The translations under genes were made by a program, and so were the position numbers. Positions 7,191 to 14,601 of a stretch of 32,850 nt of DNA are shown piece by piece. The stretch spans positions 1 through 32,850 of the forward strand of contig URCR01000033.1 in assembly GCA_900546325.1 (NCBI GenBank). Direction: 5' to 3'. The notes beneath the pieces are model-generated. The model saw only the letters and a program-made list of their open reading frames with translations. It was not told the origin of the DNA and made no database searches. Within the stretch, counting starts at the first letter, position 1; each line of letters starts with the position of its first letter. This stretch comes from an uncultured Lachnospiraceae bacterium (GTDB lineage: Bacteria; Bacillota; Clostridia; Lachnospirales; Lachnospiraceae).

Positions 7191-9782
7191 TTATTCTGAA
7201 CGTAATGCGATAACAGGATCTTTTTTTGATGCTATTTTTGCCGGAATAAGTCCTGCGAGCATTGTCAGAAAAACACTGATTAAGATGAGAATGATCGCCC
7301 CGCTGATTGGCAGACTGGCCAGTCCGCTGACGCCTGACAGACTTTCAATAATCGAGTTGGCAGGAAGGATCAGCAACGCAGAAATTCCGATTCCTAATAG
7401 TCCGGCAGTTAATCCGATGATTGCTGTTTCAGCGTTAAACACTCTTGAGATATCCCTTTTAGAAGCGCCGATACTTCGCAGGATACCAATTTCTTTTGTC
7501 CTTTCAAGAACGGAAATATAAGTAATAATTCCAATCATAATGGAGGACACGACGAGGGAAATAGAAACGAAACCAATCAACAAATAGGTGATCATATCAA
7601 TAATCGACGTAATGGATGAAGTCATAATTCCAACCATATCTGTATATTGGATTACTTTACTGTCATCTGATTTTTTCTCTTGCTGATGATTGTAACTCTC
7701 AATCGCGTGGATCACTTTTTCTCTTGAATCAAAATCTTTTAAATAGAGACTGATACTTGTAGGTTCATCAAATGCAACTGCATTGAGCGTTTTTAAGTTA
7801 TCTTCATAGGTTACATTAAGCGATTCTCTATAAGACTTCAGGTAAGCAGCCCGCTCTGCTTCGGATAAAGCCATGAGAGAAGTTTTTTGGCTTTCAGATA
7901 ATTGTGCCATCAATTGTTCATCTGATAAGTCAGAAACATCTATAAACTCTTCACCGGTAAATACATTGATTTCTTTGTCTGCTTTTTGTTCTTTAACAAT
8001 TTGACTGTCGGAAGCTTTTTCAATAACGTAATCAGTCAAATCTTTTGTGTAGGCGATTGTTCCGCTGATAGAGGCAGCGACTGCATTTTTGGAAGGTCTG
8101 ATAATTCCGGAAATTTTCAGCGGTACCGCGTCGTTGACAACGCTTGTCATGTATGCTTTATCTGTGCGCCGGTCTACCCACTGTCCGTCTGTTTTTTGAT
8201 AATAATCTGTGCCGATGACTAATTTATATTCGGTATGAAGGATCTCCTGAAAACTATAACTTGCTTTTTTATAATCTGATTCGGATAATTCTTCTCCGGC
8301 TTCCATTTTCTTTTGCATATCTTCGATTTCAGCACTGTCTTTCAACCCCAATGCATATAAAGCCATATCGCTGACTTCATTATTTTCATCTACAATCAGC
8401 ATAACTTCATTATATTCATCTGCCCACTCACCGGCCAGGACATCATATTGTGATCGCAATAAATCTGTGTTGTCTATCATTTCGGTCCATACGTTAGAGG
8501 CAGACATTCCGACAGCAGACAATGCAGCGTCTCTCTGCGATTGTGTATCAGAAATTAAGGGACTCGGATTGATTTGCTGAAACTCTTCAGCACCATTGAT
8601 TTTGTAAATTTGCAAATCAACACCATACCCATATTGAATGGCATTTGTATGCTTTTTTATATCGTTTCCCTTCTCGCTTTCTATGAATTTTTTAAAATCT
8701 GCAAGGTCATTGTCGGCAAGCTGCATATTTTGAATAGAGAGATTATCTCCTGCATATCCCCCTTGGTAAACTTTGTTGTCCTTGTGCTTTTCCTGTAAAT
8801 CATTTTTTCTTTCGTCCAGTACTTTCTCTCTATTTTCCAACAGATCAATTCCTTGATTTTGTATCGTAATCGGGTAGGAAGAAAGTGTATCTTCTTCCAC
8901 ATCGGAAATATAGGACTGCATGCCGCTAGAAAGAGATAAAATCAGTGCGATGCCTATAATTCCAATACTCCCGGCAAATGCGGTGAGCAGAGTTCGTCCT
9001 TTTTTTGTTTTTAAATTATTAAAGCTAAGTGACAGCGCTGTAAGAAAGGACATCCCCACTTTTGACTTTGTACTTTTTGGCTGAGAGAGCTTTTGCCGTT
9101 CACATTCGTATGGATTTGTGTCACCTTGCACTACACCATCCAGGAGACGGATAATTCTGGTTGAATACTGCTCTGCCAATTCTGGATTATGGGTTACCAT
9201 AATTACCAATTTTTCTTTTGCTATTTCTTTTAAGAGTTCCATAATTTGAATACTTGTGTCGGAATCCAACGCCCCTGTCGGCTCATCAGCGAGCAAAATA
9301 TCCGGATTGTTGATCAAGGCACGGGCAATCGCGACACGCTGCATTTGTCCTCCGGATAATTGATTTGGCTTTTTATGAAGATGTTTTTCCAGCCCTACTT
9401 TTTGCAGAACATCTTTTGCCCTTTCACGACGTTCTTTCTTTGAGACTCCGGTCAGGGTTAATGCTAACTCGACATTTGCAAGAATTGTTTGATGTGGAAT
9501 CAAGTTGTAACTTTGAAAAATAAATCCAATCGATTTGTTTCGGTACAAATCCCAGTCAGAAGATGTATATTGTTTTGTAGACACACCATTAATAATTAAA
9601 TCTCCGCTGGTATACTGGTCCAGACCACCGATTATATTTAACATGGTAGTTTTTCCGGAACCACTTTGCCCGAGAATGGACACAAATTCATTTTCACGAA
9701 AGGTTATGCTTACATTTTTTAATGCCTGTTGCTGTAAATCCCCTGTTATGTAAGTTTTTACAATATTTTTTAACTCTAACAT
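7191..9782 (-). CDS. ABC exporter, fused ATPase and FtsX/MacB-type permease
   Basis: A single 863-residue polypeptide with an N-terminal ATPase domain: Walker A GQSGSGKTT at residues 38-46, signature LSGGQMQR near 139, Walker B ILLADEPTGALDS near 160, and the H-loop VTHN. After a linker, a first transmembrane helix (about residues 260-285) precedes a large extracytoplasmic domain of more than 350 residues. Three helices follow at the C-terminus, the FtsX layout. MacB-like proteins export peptides or toxic molecules or act mechanically on the wall. ATG at 9782 is chosen because AGGAGG lies 5 bp upstream; a GTG 6 bp earlier would overlap that site. It is transcribed away from the divergent HxlR gene and probably controlled by it. 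The substrate is unknown. Confidence 0.9.
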   Translation of the reverse strand: MLELKNIVKTYITGDLQQQALKNVSITFRENEFVSILGQSGSGKTTMLNIIGGLDQYTSGDLIINGVSTKQYTSSDWDLYRNKSIGFIFQSYNLIPHQTILANVELALTLTGVSKKERRERAKDVLQKVGLEKHLHKKPNQLSGGQMQRVAIARALINNPDILLADEPTGALDSDTSIQIMELLKEIAKEKLVIMVTHNPELAEQYSTRIIRLLDGVVQGDTNPYECERQKLSQPKSTKSKVGMSFLTALSLSFNNLKTKKGRTLLTAFAGSIGIIGIALILSLSSGMQSYISDVEEDTLSSYPITIQNQGIDLLENREKVLDERKNDLQEKHKDNKVYQGGYAGDNLSIQNMQLADNDLADFKKFIESEKGNDIKKHTNAIQYGYGVDLQIYKINGAEEFQQINPSPLISDTQSQRDAALSAVGMSASNVWTEMIDNTDLLRSQYDVLAGEWADEYNEVMLIVDENNEVSDMALYALGLKDSAEIEDMQKKMEAGEELSESDYKKASYSFQEILHTEYKLVIGTDYYQKTDGQWVDRRTDKAYMTSVVNDAVPLKISGIIRPSKNAVAASISGTIAYTKDLTDYVIEKASDSQIVKEQKADKEINVFTGEEFIDVSDLSDEQLMAQLSESQKTSLMALSEAERAAYLKSYRESLNVTYEDNLKTLNAVAFDEPTSISLYLKDFDSREKVIHAIESYNHQQEKKSDDSKVIQYTDMVGIMTSSITSIIDMITYLLIGFVSISLVVSSIMIGIITYISVLERTKEIGILRSIGASKRDISRVFNAETAIIGLTAGLLGIGISALLILPANSIIESLSGVSGLASLPISGAIILILISVFLTMLAGLIPAKIASKKDPVIALRSE

Positions 9783-9819
9783 AGGCACCTCCTATTTTTT
9801 ATTTTCTTCATAGATTCAC

Positions 9820-9849
9820 TTGACAATATGAATGTACGAAAATTATACT
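9820..9849 (+). promoter_or_regulatory. Promoter of the HxlR-type regulator
   Basis: TTGACA (9820-9825) and TATACT (9844-9849) are 18 bp apart. Transcription would begin near 9857, upstream of the operator at 9868-9892, so bound regulator could block its own transcript. Confidence 0.6.
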
Positions 9850-9870
9850 AAATACATAATTTGTGTACAA
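9842..9870 (-). promoter_or_regulatory. Promoter of the ABC exporter
   Basis: On the minus strand TTGTAC (complement of 9865-9870) and TATAAT (complement of 9842-9847) have a 17 bp spacer. The -35 box overlaps the left half of the CAAGTAC/GTACTTG operator, a good position for repression. Confidence 0.55.
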
Positions 9871-9892
9871 GTACGCAGATATATTGTACTTG
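9868..9892. promoter_or_regulatory. Inverted-repeat operator, probable HxlR site
   Basis: CAAGTAC (9868-9874) and GTACTTG (9886-9892) form a perfect 7-bp inverted repeat with an 11-bp spacer between the divergent exporter and regulator genes. A half-matching copy with the same spacing stands before the nitroreductase gene. Confidence 0.6.
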
Positions 9893-9927
9893 GTATACTG
9901 AAAAATACTGAGAGTGAGGGAAAAATC

Positions 9928-10281
9928 ATGTTTACACAAGAAGAGTTTTTAAAGAATATTAGGAATTCGAAGGAGGCGGATCTAAACTGTCCGATTCACA
10001 GAACTTTAGAGATGTTAAGCGGCAAGTGGAGAACCTATGTTATTTTTGAACTTTGCAGGCATGACGCCTGTCGGTTCGGTGAATTGAAGAAATTAATGCC
10101 GAAGATTACCAATACAATGTTAACAACGACACTCCGCGATTTGGAAGAATTAGGAATTGTAAATAGAGAGCAGTTTAATGAAATTCCGCCGCATGTGGAA
10201 TATTCACTGACGGAAAAAGGGCAGGCACTGCTTCCGGTCTTTTATGAGATTGCTAAATGGGGAATGTCTAATGTAGAATAA
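9928..10281 (+). CDS. HxlR-family winged-helix transcriptional regulator
   Basis: A 117-residue DNA-binding protein. The HxlR core is clear: CPIHRTLEMLSGKWRTYVIFEL, then RFGELKKLMPKITNTMLTTTLRDLEELGIVNR (recognition helix and wing) and VEYSLTEKGQAL. Cys21 sits at the family's conserved N-terminal position, and Cys43 and Cys48 are also present. Redox- or electrophile-sensing HxlR proteins such as YodB use such cysteines. ATG 9928 is chosen because GAGGG lies 7 bp upstream; upstream in-frame starts would add an unconserved leader. It is divergent from the ABC exporter and is followed by a terminator and the nitroreductase operon. It is a likely local repressor; a redox signal is inferred, not shown. 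Confidence 0.92.
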   Translation: MFTQEEFLKNIRNSKEADLNCPIHRTLEMLSGKWRTYVIFELCRHDACRFGELKKLMPKITNTMLTTTLRDLEELGIVNREQFNEIPPHVEYSLTEKGQALLPVFYEIAKWGMSNVE

Positions 10282-10288
10282 ATCAATG

Positions 10289-10324
10289 AGCCAGGGTATC
10301 AAAATTCATACTCTGGCTTTTAGT
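10289..10324 (+). terminator. Intrinsic terminator after the HxlR gene
   Basis: AGCCAGGGTAT (10289-10299) pairs with ATACTCTGGCT (10308-10318), one G-T pair included, followed by TTT. It separates the regulator from the nitroreductase transcript. Confidence 0.7.
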
Positions 10325-10338
10325 ATAATAAAAAATAC

Positions 10339-10389
10339 TATGTATGTTAATTCTGCGTACTTGAGCTTTGTTTTGATATATAGTATTAT
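10339..10389 (+). promoter_or_regulatory. Promoter of nitroreductase operon with HxlR-like half-site
   Basis: TTGAGC (10361-10366) and TATTAT (10384-10389) are 17 bp apart. GTACTTG (10357-10363) overlaps the -35 box. Eleven bases before it lies TATGTAT (10339-10345), which matches the CAAGTAC half-site at four of seven positions. The spacing equals that of the upstream operator, which argues that the same regulator acts here. Confidence 0.5.
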
Positions 10390-10419
10390 TTTGATACTTT
10401 CAAGAAGGAGGATAAATAA

Positions 10420-10968
10420 ATGGAATCAAAATTAGTTTTAAAAAATAGGCAGACTTGTAGAAAGTTTAAGGAAGTGCAAGTATCACCAGAATCCTTGGAT
10501 TATATTTTAGAAGCAGGAAATGCTGCCCCTGTTTCTTTAGGTCAGTATCAGAATGTGGAACTGCATGTTATTCAAGAAAAAGAACTTCTGAATAAAATCG
10601 AACAGATCGTATATTCAATCAGCCCGGAAATGGGGAAACATCCTATGTACAATGCACCTACCGTCATTTTAGTAAGCGCAAAGAAAGAAGAAGCTGCCGA
10701 AAAAGCTCCGCTTGCTTATTGTAATGCTTCTTGTATCATTGAAAATATGATGCTGGCATCTACAGATTTGGAATTGGGAAGTGTATATCTGTATGCGGTA
10801 CCGGCTGTCTTAGGACAATTGGAAAATGTTTATCCTGAGTTATATAAGGAACTGAAGATCAAAAATGGATTTTTCCCGGTTGCTATGATGGGGCTAGGAG
10901 AACCGAATGTTCCGCTGAAAAAAAGAGAGTTGACGAAAGAGAAAATTTCTACCATATATATCAGATAA
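10420..10968 (+). CDS. Nitroreductase family protein
   Basis: A 182-residue FMN-dependent oxidoreductase of the nitroreductase fold. The N-terminal FMN-phosphate region is NRQTCRKFKEVQVSPESLDYILEAGNAAPVSLGQYQ (residues about 8-43, shortened here to its recognisable ends NRQTCRKF and AAPVSLGQYQ). The conserved ENMMLAS helix and the C-terminal GLGEP motif follow. Such enzymes reduce nitroaromatics, quinones or flavins with NAD(P)H. AGAAGGAGG precedes the start. The next gene, a flavodoxin-ferredoxin, starts 10 bp later, so the two form an operon and may exchange electrons. Substrate unknown. Confidence 0.88.
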   Translation: MESKLVLKNRQTCRKFKEVQVSPESLDYILEAGNAAPVSLGQYQNVELHVIQEKELLNKIEQIVYSISPEMGKHPMYNAPTVILVSAKKEEAAEKAPLAYCNASCIIENMMLASTDLELGSVYLYAVPAVLGQLENVYPELYKELKIKNGFFPVAMMGLGEPNVPLKKRELTKEKISTIYIR

Positions 10969-10978
10969 GGGGAATGTT

Positions 10979-11722
10979 ATGATTTTATATTTTAGTGGAA
11001 CCGGAAACAGCCGATATATTGCAAATACGCTCGGAACAATTCTAAATGATGAAGTGGTTTCTATAAATCAATATTTAAAAACAAAAAGCTCTGGGAACTT
11101 TCATTCCGGCACGCCATATATCTTTGTTACACCTACTTATATGAGTCGTATGCCAATGAAAGTAGAAGAATTTGTGAAGGCATCTTCATTTGAAGGAAAT
11201 AAAAATGCGTATTATATCTTTTCAGCAGGGGAATTTGTAGGAAACGCATATAAATACTGTCAAAAATTGTGTGCACAGAAAAAATTACTTTATAGAGGAA
11301 CGACGTCCATTGCGATGCCTGCAAATTATGTCCTGATGTATGATGTACTGCCAAAAGAGAAAGCCAAAGAAGCGGCGAGAAAAGCGGATGCTGATATTCC
11401 AAGGATTGCAGAACAGATTAAAAATGTTCAGCAGATTCATCCGAATCCGCAAATGAGTGGGCACAAATCATTTAGCATGATCGCACCGCTGTTTGATTCG
11501 CTGATGGTCAGCGCAAAAGGATTTCATGCAGATTCCACATGCACCGGATGTGGAACATGCGAAAAGCTCTGTCCTTTAAATAATATTAGAATTTCCGACA
11601 AAAGTCCTGTCTGGGGCACGGAATGTATGCACTGTATGGCTTGTATTTCAGCCTGTCCGCATCAGTCCATCAATTACGGAAAGAAAACAAAAGGACGTAA
11701 CCGCTATTATCTGAACGCTTGA
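10979..11722 (+). CDS. EFR1-type flavodoxin/4Fe-4S ferredoxin fusion
   Basis: A 247-residue cytoplasmic electron-transfer protein. The N-terminus MILYFSGTGNSRYIA is the flavodoxin phosphate-binding loop, and PTYMSRMPMKVEEF follows the same fold. The C-terminal third carries two 4Fe-4S motifs, CTGCGTCEKLCP and CMHCMACISACP, as in 2[4Fe-4S] ferredoxins. EFR1-family proteins are common in anaerobic Clostridia. It follows the nitroreductase in one operon behind an HxlR-like half-site, so it may serve as an electron donor to that enzyme. The operon ends at a terminator 34 bp downstream. Confidence 0.9.
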   Translation: MILYFSGTGNSRYIANTLGTILNDEVVSINQYLKTKSSGNFHSGTPYIFVTPTYMSRMPMKVEEFVKASSFEGNKNAYYIFSAGEFVGNAYKYCQKLCAQKKLLYRGTTSIAMPANYVLMYDVLPKEKAKEAARKADADIPRIAEQIKNVQQIHPNPQMSGHKSFSMIAPLFDSLMVSAKGFHADSTCTGCGTCEKLCPLNNIRISDKSPVWGTECMHCMACISACPHQSINYGKKTKGRNRYYLNA

Positions 11723-11755
11723 TTTCCGGGAATTTATCAAACGATACAACAAGAT

Positions 11756-11803
11756 AGGTTATTGCACGGCAGATTGGAAGCTGATGCAGTAACCTTTTTT
11801 GCT
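11756..11803 (+). terminator. Intrinsic terminator after the ferredoxin gene
   Basis: AGGTTATTGCA (11756-11766) pairs with TGCAGTAACCT (11785-11795), followed by TTTTT. It separates the cargo operon from the recombinase unit. Confidence 0.8.
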
Positions 11804-11910
11804 GTCAAAAGCCTTCGGCATGCTTCTGTAATTCTGTGAAAAATACGCATATTGGATAAGCCTGTGTGTGTATGTTGAGAATAGATAGATGATGAAGGGG
11901 GCCGGAAAGT

Positions 11911-12051
11911 TTGGGGAAAAAAGAACATGAAAAATATATGGTAGAGCGAGAGTATCTGTCCAAAATTTCGGTGGAAGAATTGCTCGTCCGCATTGTGAAA
12001 TCTCATTTGAAAAAGGTTGTGGAAAGCGGGGAGGACTCTTGCAGGCAATAG
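11911..12051 (+). CDS. Small 46-residue protein overlapping the recombinase gene
   Basis: An open frame starting at TTG 11911 and ending at TAG 12049-12051; an internal ATG at 11938 is possible. AAGGGGG lies just before the TTG. The product is highly charged, beginning MGKKEHEKYMVEREYLSK and continuing ISVEELLVRIVKSHLKK, and is predicted mostly helical. It overlaps the recombinase start by 13 bp, which indicates translational coupling. I do not recognise the family. Its size and position fit a recombination directionality factor or a recombinase helper, but this is inference. Confidence 0.5.
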   Translation: MGKKEHEKYMVEREYLSKISVEELLVRIVKSHLKKVVESGEDSCRQ

Positions 12052-13640
12052 AAAAGCACGTATTTAACACAGCTGTCTATATCCGGTTATCGCGGGAGGA
12101 CGGAGATAAGGAAGAAAGCGACAGCGTAGGAAATCAAAAAACACTGTTAACCGCATTTGTGAACAAGCATGACGACTTTAGATTGTATGATGTCTATATT
12201 GATGATGGTTTTACAGGTACAAATTTTTATCGTCCGGATTTTCAGAGAATGCTTGCTGATATTGAAGACAAAAAAGTAAATTGTGTTGTTGTAAAAGATT
12301 TGTCCCGCTTTGGACGAGATTACATTGATACAGGTCGATATCTGGAAAGACTATTTCCGGAGCTTGGTGTTCGATTTATTTCTGTAACAGATCACATTGA
12401 CAGCTTGAAACAGACATACGATATGCTGCTTCCGATCAAAAATATATTCAATGAACAGTATGCAAGAGATATTTCCGAAAAAATTCAAGCCACAGTAAAA
12501 TCAAAACAGAAAGCAGGGGAATTTATCGGAGCTTTTACAAGTTACGGATATAAGAAATCTCCTGCAAACAGGAATAAACTTGTGATTGATAGATATGCAT
12601 CTGAAGTTGTAAAAAGGATATTTCAGATGTATGCACAGGGAACAGGAAAGCAGAGCATCGCAAAGATACTTAATGAAGAGGGAATCCTTTGCCCATCGGA
12701 ATATAAGAAGCTGAATGGAGAAAATTATAAAAATGGTAATCGTTTAGACAAAACTTCCTATTGGACATATTCTACTATTCATGCTATGCTGCAAAATGAA
12801 ATGTATATCGGAAACATGATACAGGGAAAGAAACACCAGCGCCTGAGAAGTAAACAGCGCAGGGTTGATAAGGAAGAATGGATACGGGTTGAGCATACGC
12901 ATGAATCGATTATAGACCGCCAGACATGGGAGAAGGTGCAGAAACTTCTGACGAAGAAGCACAGAGATATCGATTTGAAGACGAATCAGAATATTTTTGC
13001 CGGATTTATCAAGTGCGGAGATTGCGGGCGGGCAATGGTGAAAAATTTCTGGCGGCGCGCAGATGGAAGCAGCTCCTGCTCATTTTATTGTGGCACATAC
13101 AAAAGAAACGGAAAAAACTATTGTTCTCCGCACACACTTCCTTTTCAAGTGTTAAACGATATTGTATTGGGAGATTTGAAACAGATTATCCATAAGGTGG
13201 AAAATTTGCCGGAGCTTATAAAAACGCAGCCGCCCTCTGCCGCAAACAGAAAAAAGTCAACAGATGTGGAACTGACAAAGTTAAAAACAGAACTTGAAAG
13301 AGTGAAGAAACTGAGAAAGTCAATTTATGAAGACTATAAAGAGGAACTGATTTCCAAAGAAGAATTTCTTTCTTATCGAGAAGACTATCAACAAAAGGAA
13401 GTCCTTTATTCCAGGCAGATTGAAACACTGGAAGAAAGGAAAAGTGAGAATGTGACAGCGGATATTTTTGAAACGCCGTGGATGAGGAGACTGCTGGAAC
13501 TGAAAGACATTGAGGAACTGGACCGCGATATAATTGTAGAAATGATAGACCAGATAACAGTTTATGAAAATCACAAAATTAAAATTTCTTATAACTTCGA
13601 AAATTTTGCGGAAACAACAGCCAGCACACGGCGGACGTGA
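12039..13640 (+). CDS. Large serine recombinase (site-specific integrase)
   Basis: This 533-residue protein cuts and joins DNA at the attachment sites. The N-terminal resolvase domain holds the nucleophile Ser18 in YIRLSRED and the motifs DDGFTGTNFYRPDFQRML and KDLSRFGRDY. The recombinase domain follows (GYKKSPANRNKLVID, then GNMIQGKKHQRLRSK). A zinc ribbon has CGDCGRAM and CGTYKRNGKNYC, and a coiled coil lies near residues 410-470. It starts at TTG 12039 within the preceding small ORF. The last codon ACG and the stop TGA (13635-13640) lie beyond the crossover, in host amidase DNA. In the circular form the frame would instead continue into 7062 and end at TGA 7182-7184, giving 572 residues. 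Confidence 0.95.
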   Translation: MQAIEKHVFNTAVYIRLSREDGDKEESDSVGNQKTLLTAFVNKHDDFRLYDVYIDDGFTGTNFYRPDFQRMLADIEDKKVNCVVVKDLSRFGRDYIDTGRYLERLFPELGVRFISVTDHIDSLKQTYDMLLPIKNIFNEQYARDISEKIQATVKSKQKAGEFIGAFTSYGYKKSPANRNKLVIDRYASEVVKRIFQMYAQGTGKQSIAKILNEEGILCPSEYKKLNGENYKNGNRLDKTSYWTYSTIHAMLQNEMYIGNMIQGKKHQRLRSKQRRVDKEEWIRVEHTHESIIDRQTWEKVQKLLTKKHRDIDLKTNQNIFAGFIKCGDCGRAMVKNFWRRADGSSSCSFYCGTYKRNGKNYCSPHTLPFQVLNDIVLGDLKQIIHKVENLPELIKTQPPSAANRKKSTDVELTKLKTELERVKKLRKSIYEDYKEELISKEEFLSYREDYQQKEVLYSRQIETLEERKSENVTADIFETPWMRRLLELKDIEELDRDIIVEMIDQITVYENHKIKISYNFENFAETTASTRRT

Positions 13641-14391
13641 TCCGGGAGCAGTATATAACGGCAGACAGGAGAAAGATGATACATTGAATCTGACTCTGGC
13701 GATTGGGCAGATTTTGCAGAACAATGGACTGGATGTAGAGTATACAAGGACGACAGATGTATATGAGTCGCCGTATGAGAAAGCAATGGAGGCGAACAAT
13801 GCAGGAGTAGATTTCTTTGTGTCCATTCACCGGAATTCTTATCCGACTGCCAATACGGTATCGGGGGTGGAGTCACTTGTCTATGACAAATCAGGGATCA
13901 AGTATGAGATGGCGCAGAATATCAATGAGCAGCTGGAATCCATTGGATTTGTAAATCTCGGAGTCAAGGCAAGACCGAATCTGATCGTGCTGAGAAGGAC
14001 AAAGATGCCGGCGGTTCTTGTGGAGGTCGGGTTCATCAATTCAGACACAGATAATCAGCTTTTTGATGATAATTTTCAGGATATTGCAGAGGCGATCGCA
14101 TCGGGAATTCTCGATACATTAGAGAGCAGCAGCGGAGGAACTTCTCCGGGAAGCGGAGGAACTGCGGGAGGTGCAGGAGGAAGATACCGGGTGCAGGTGG
14201 GAGCATTCCGCAATCAGGTATATGCGAATAACCTGCTAAGAGAGCTCCAGGAACAGGAATATCCGGCAAGGATTGAAGACTCTAATGGATTTTACCGTGT
14301 AGTTGTCGGAAGTTATCCGACCTTGCAGGAGGCGGCACAGATGGAACAGCGGTTAAAATGGGCAGGGTATCCGACGATCATCATCCATTAA
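13564..14391 (+). CDS. N-acetylmuramoyl-L-alanine amidase, 5' end replaced by element DNA (chimeric, probably disrupted)
   Basis: From 13635 on this is the body of an Amidase_3 enzyme that cleaves the bond between muramic acid and L-alanine in peptidoglycan. It shows HGGRDPGAVYNG, the second zinc region SIHRNSY and the catalytic Glu segment PAVLVEVGFINS. A Gly/Ser linker and a C-terminal SPOR domain (RYRVQVGAFRNQVYANNLL, FYRVVVGSYPT) follow. The native start is at 7024. The frame now opens at ATG 13564 inside the recombinase gene in another frame, and its first 21 residues are foreign. No ribosome binding site is seen there. The first beta strand (SIMLDAG) is lost, so activity is doubtful unless the element excises. 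Confidence 0.8.
   Translation: MKITKLKFLITSKILRKQQPAHGGRDPGAVYNGRQEKDDTLNLTLAIGQILQNNGLDVEYTRTTDVYESPYEKAMEANNAGVDFFVSIHRNSYPTANTVSGVESLVYDKSGIKYEMAQNINEQLESIGFVNLGVKARPNLIVLRRTKMPAVLVEVGFINSDTDNQLFDDNFQDIAEAIASGILDTLESSSGGTSPGSGGTAGGAGGRYRVQVGAFRNQVYANNLLRELQEQEYPARIEDSNGFYRVVVGSYPTLQEAAQMEQRLKWAGYPTIIIH
13610..13655. other. Right attachment junction (attR)
   Basis: Element sequence that encodes the recombinase C-terminus passes into amidase sequence at the GG at 13633-13634 (or one of the earlier shared dinucleotides). In the amidase frame the junction reads QQPAHGGRDPGA, so the zinc-binding HGG motif is present on this side too. Confidence 0.75.
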
Positions 14392-14513
14392 AGCGGACGG
14401 CACAAAAGCAGGAGAGAAGAGAATGTGATGTCTGCATGAAAATGCAGCGCAGTGCTTTACAAAACAGGAGAAAATAGGTAAAATAGGTAAGTCATATAAT
14501 ACTTGAAAGTGCG

Positions 14514-14552
14514 AGTCTGTCAAAGGGGAAATTTCCAATGGCAGACTCTTTG
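14514..14552 (+). terminator. Hairpin, possible terminator after the amidase
   Basis: AGTCTGTCA pairs with TGGCAGACT around a 16-base loop and is followed by CTTTGACA. The T-run is weak. The 210 bp between amidase and the next gene hold nothing else apart from a short repeat AAAATAGGTA-AAATAGGTA near 14471-14489. Confidence 0.4.
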
Positions 14553-14601
14553 ACACAAGGCTGGACACAAAGATGAATAGAATCAGAAAAGAGGTTACGA
14601 T

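Larger units (their letters stand above)
7060..13634. mobile_element. Serine-recombinase element inserted in the amidase gene (about 6.57 kb)
   Basis: The element is bounded by the two halves of one amidase gene and carries a large serine recombinase at its right end. Its cargo is an ABC exporter, an HxlR regulator, a nitroreductase and an EFR1-type ferredoxin, plus one small ORF. No conjugation, replication or capsid genes are present, so it is an integrative cassette that would need outside help to transfer between cells. The two junctions share only very short identity: GG at 7060-7061/13633-13634, with GG at 7057-7058/13630-13631 or CA at 7054-7055/13627-13628 as alternatives. Such short cores are typical of serine integrase crossover dinucleotides. 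Confidence 0.88.

Noticed and set aside
11737..12070. Overlapping minus-strand frames before the recombinase
   Set aside because: Cysteine- and phenylalanine-rich shadows of a terminator and the recombinase leader without ribosome sites.
7054..13634. Long direct repeats flanking the recombinase element
   Set aside because: The two ends share only scattered bases around a 2-bp core (CA or GG); no target duplication or long att repeat exists, which fits a serine recombinase and not a transposase.
13320..13830. Long minus-strand frames across the recombinase end and amidase
   Set aside because: They are antisense to two clearly coding frames and span the insertion junction, so they cannot be an ancestral gene.
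14471..14489. Short AAAATAGGTA tandem repeat
   Set aside because: Two imperfect copies in an A-rich gap; no sign of function.
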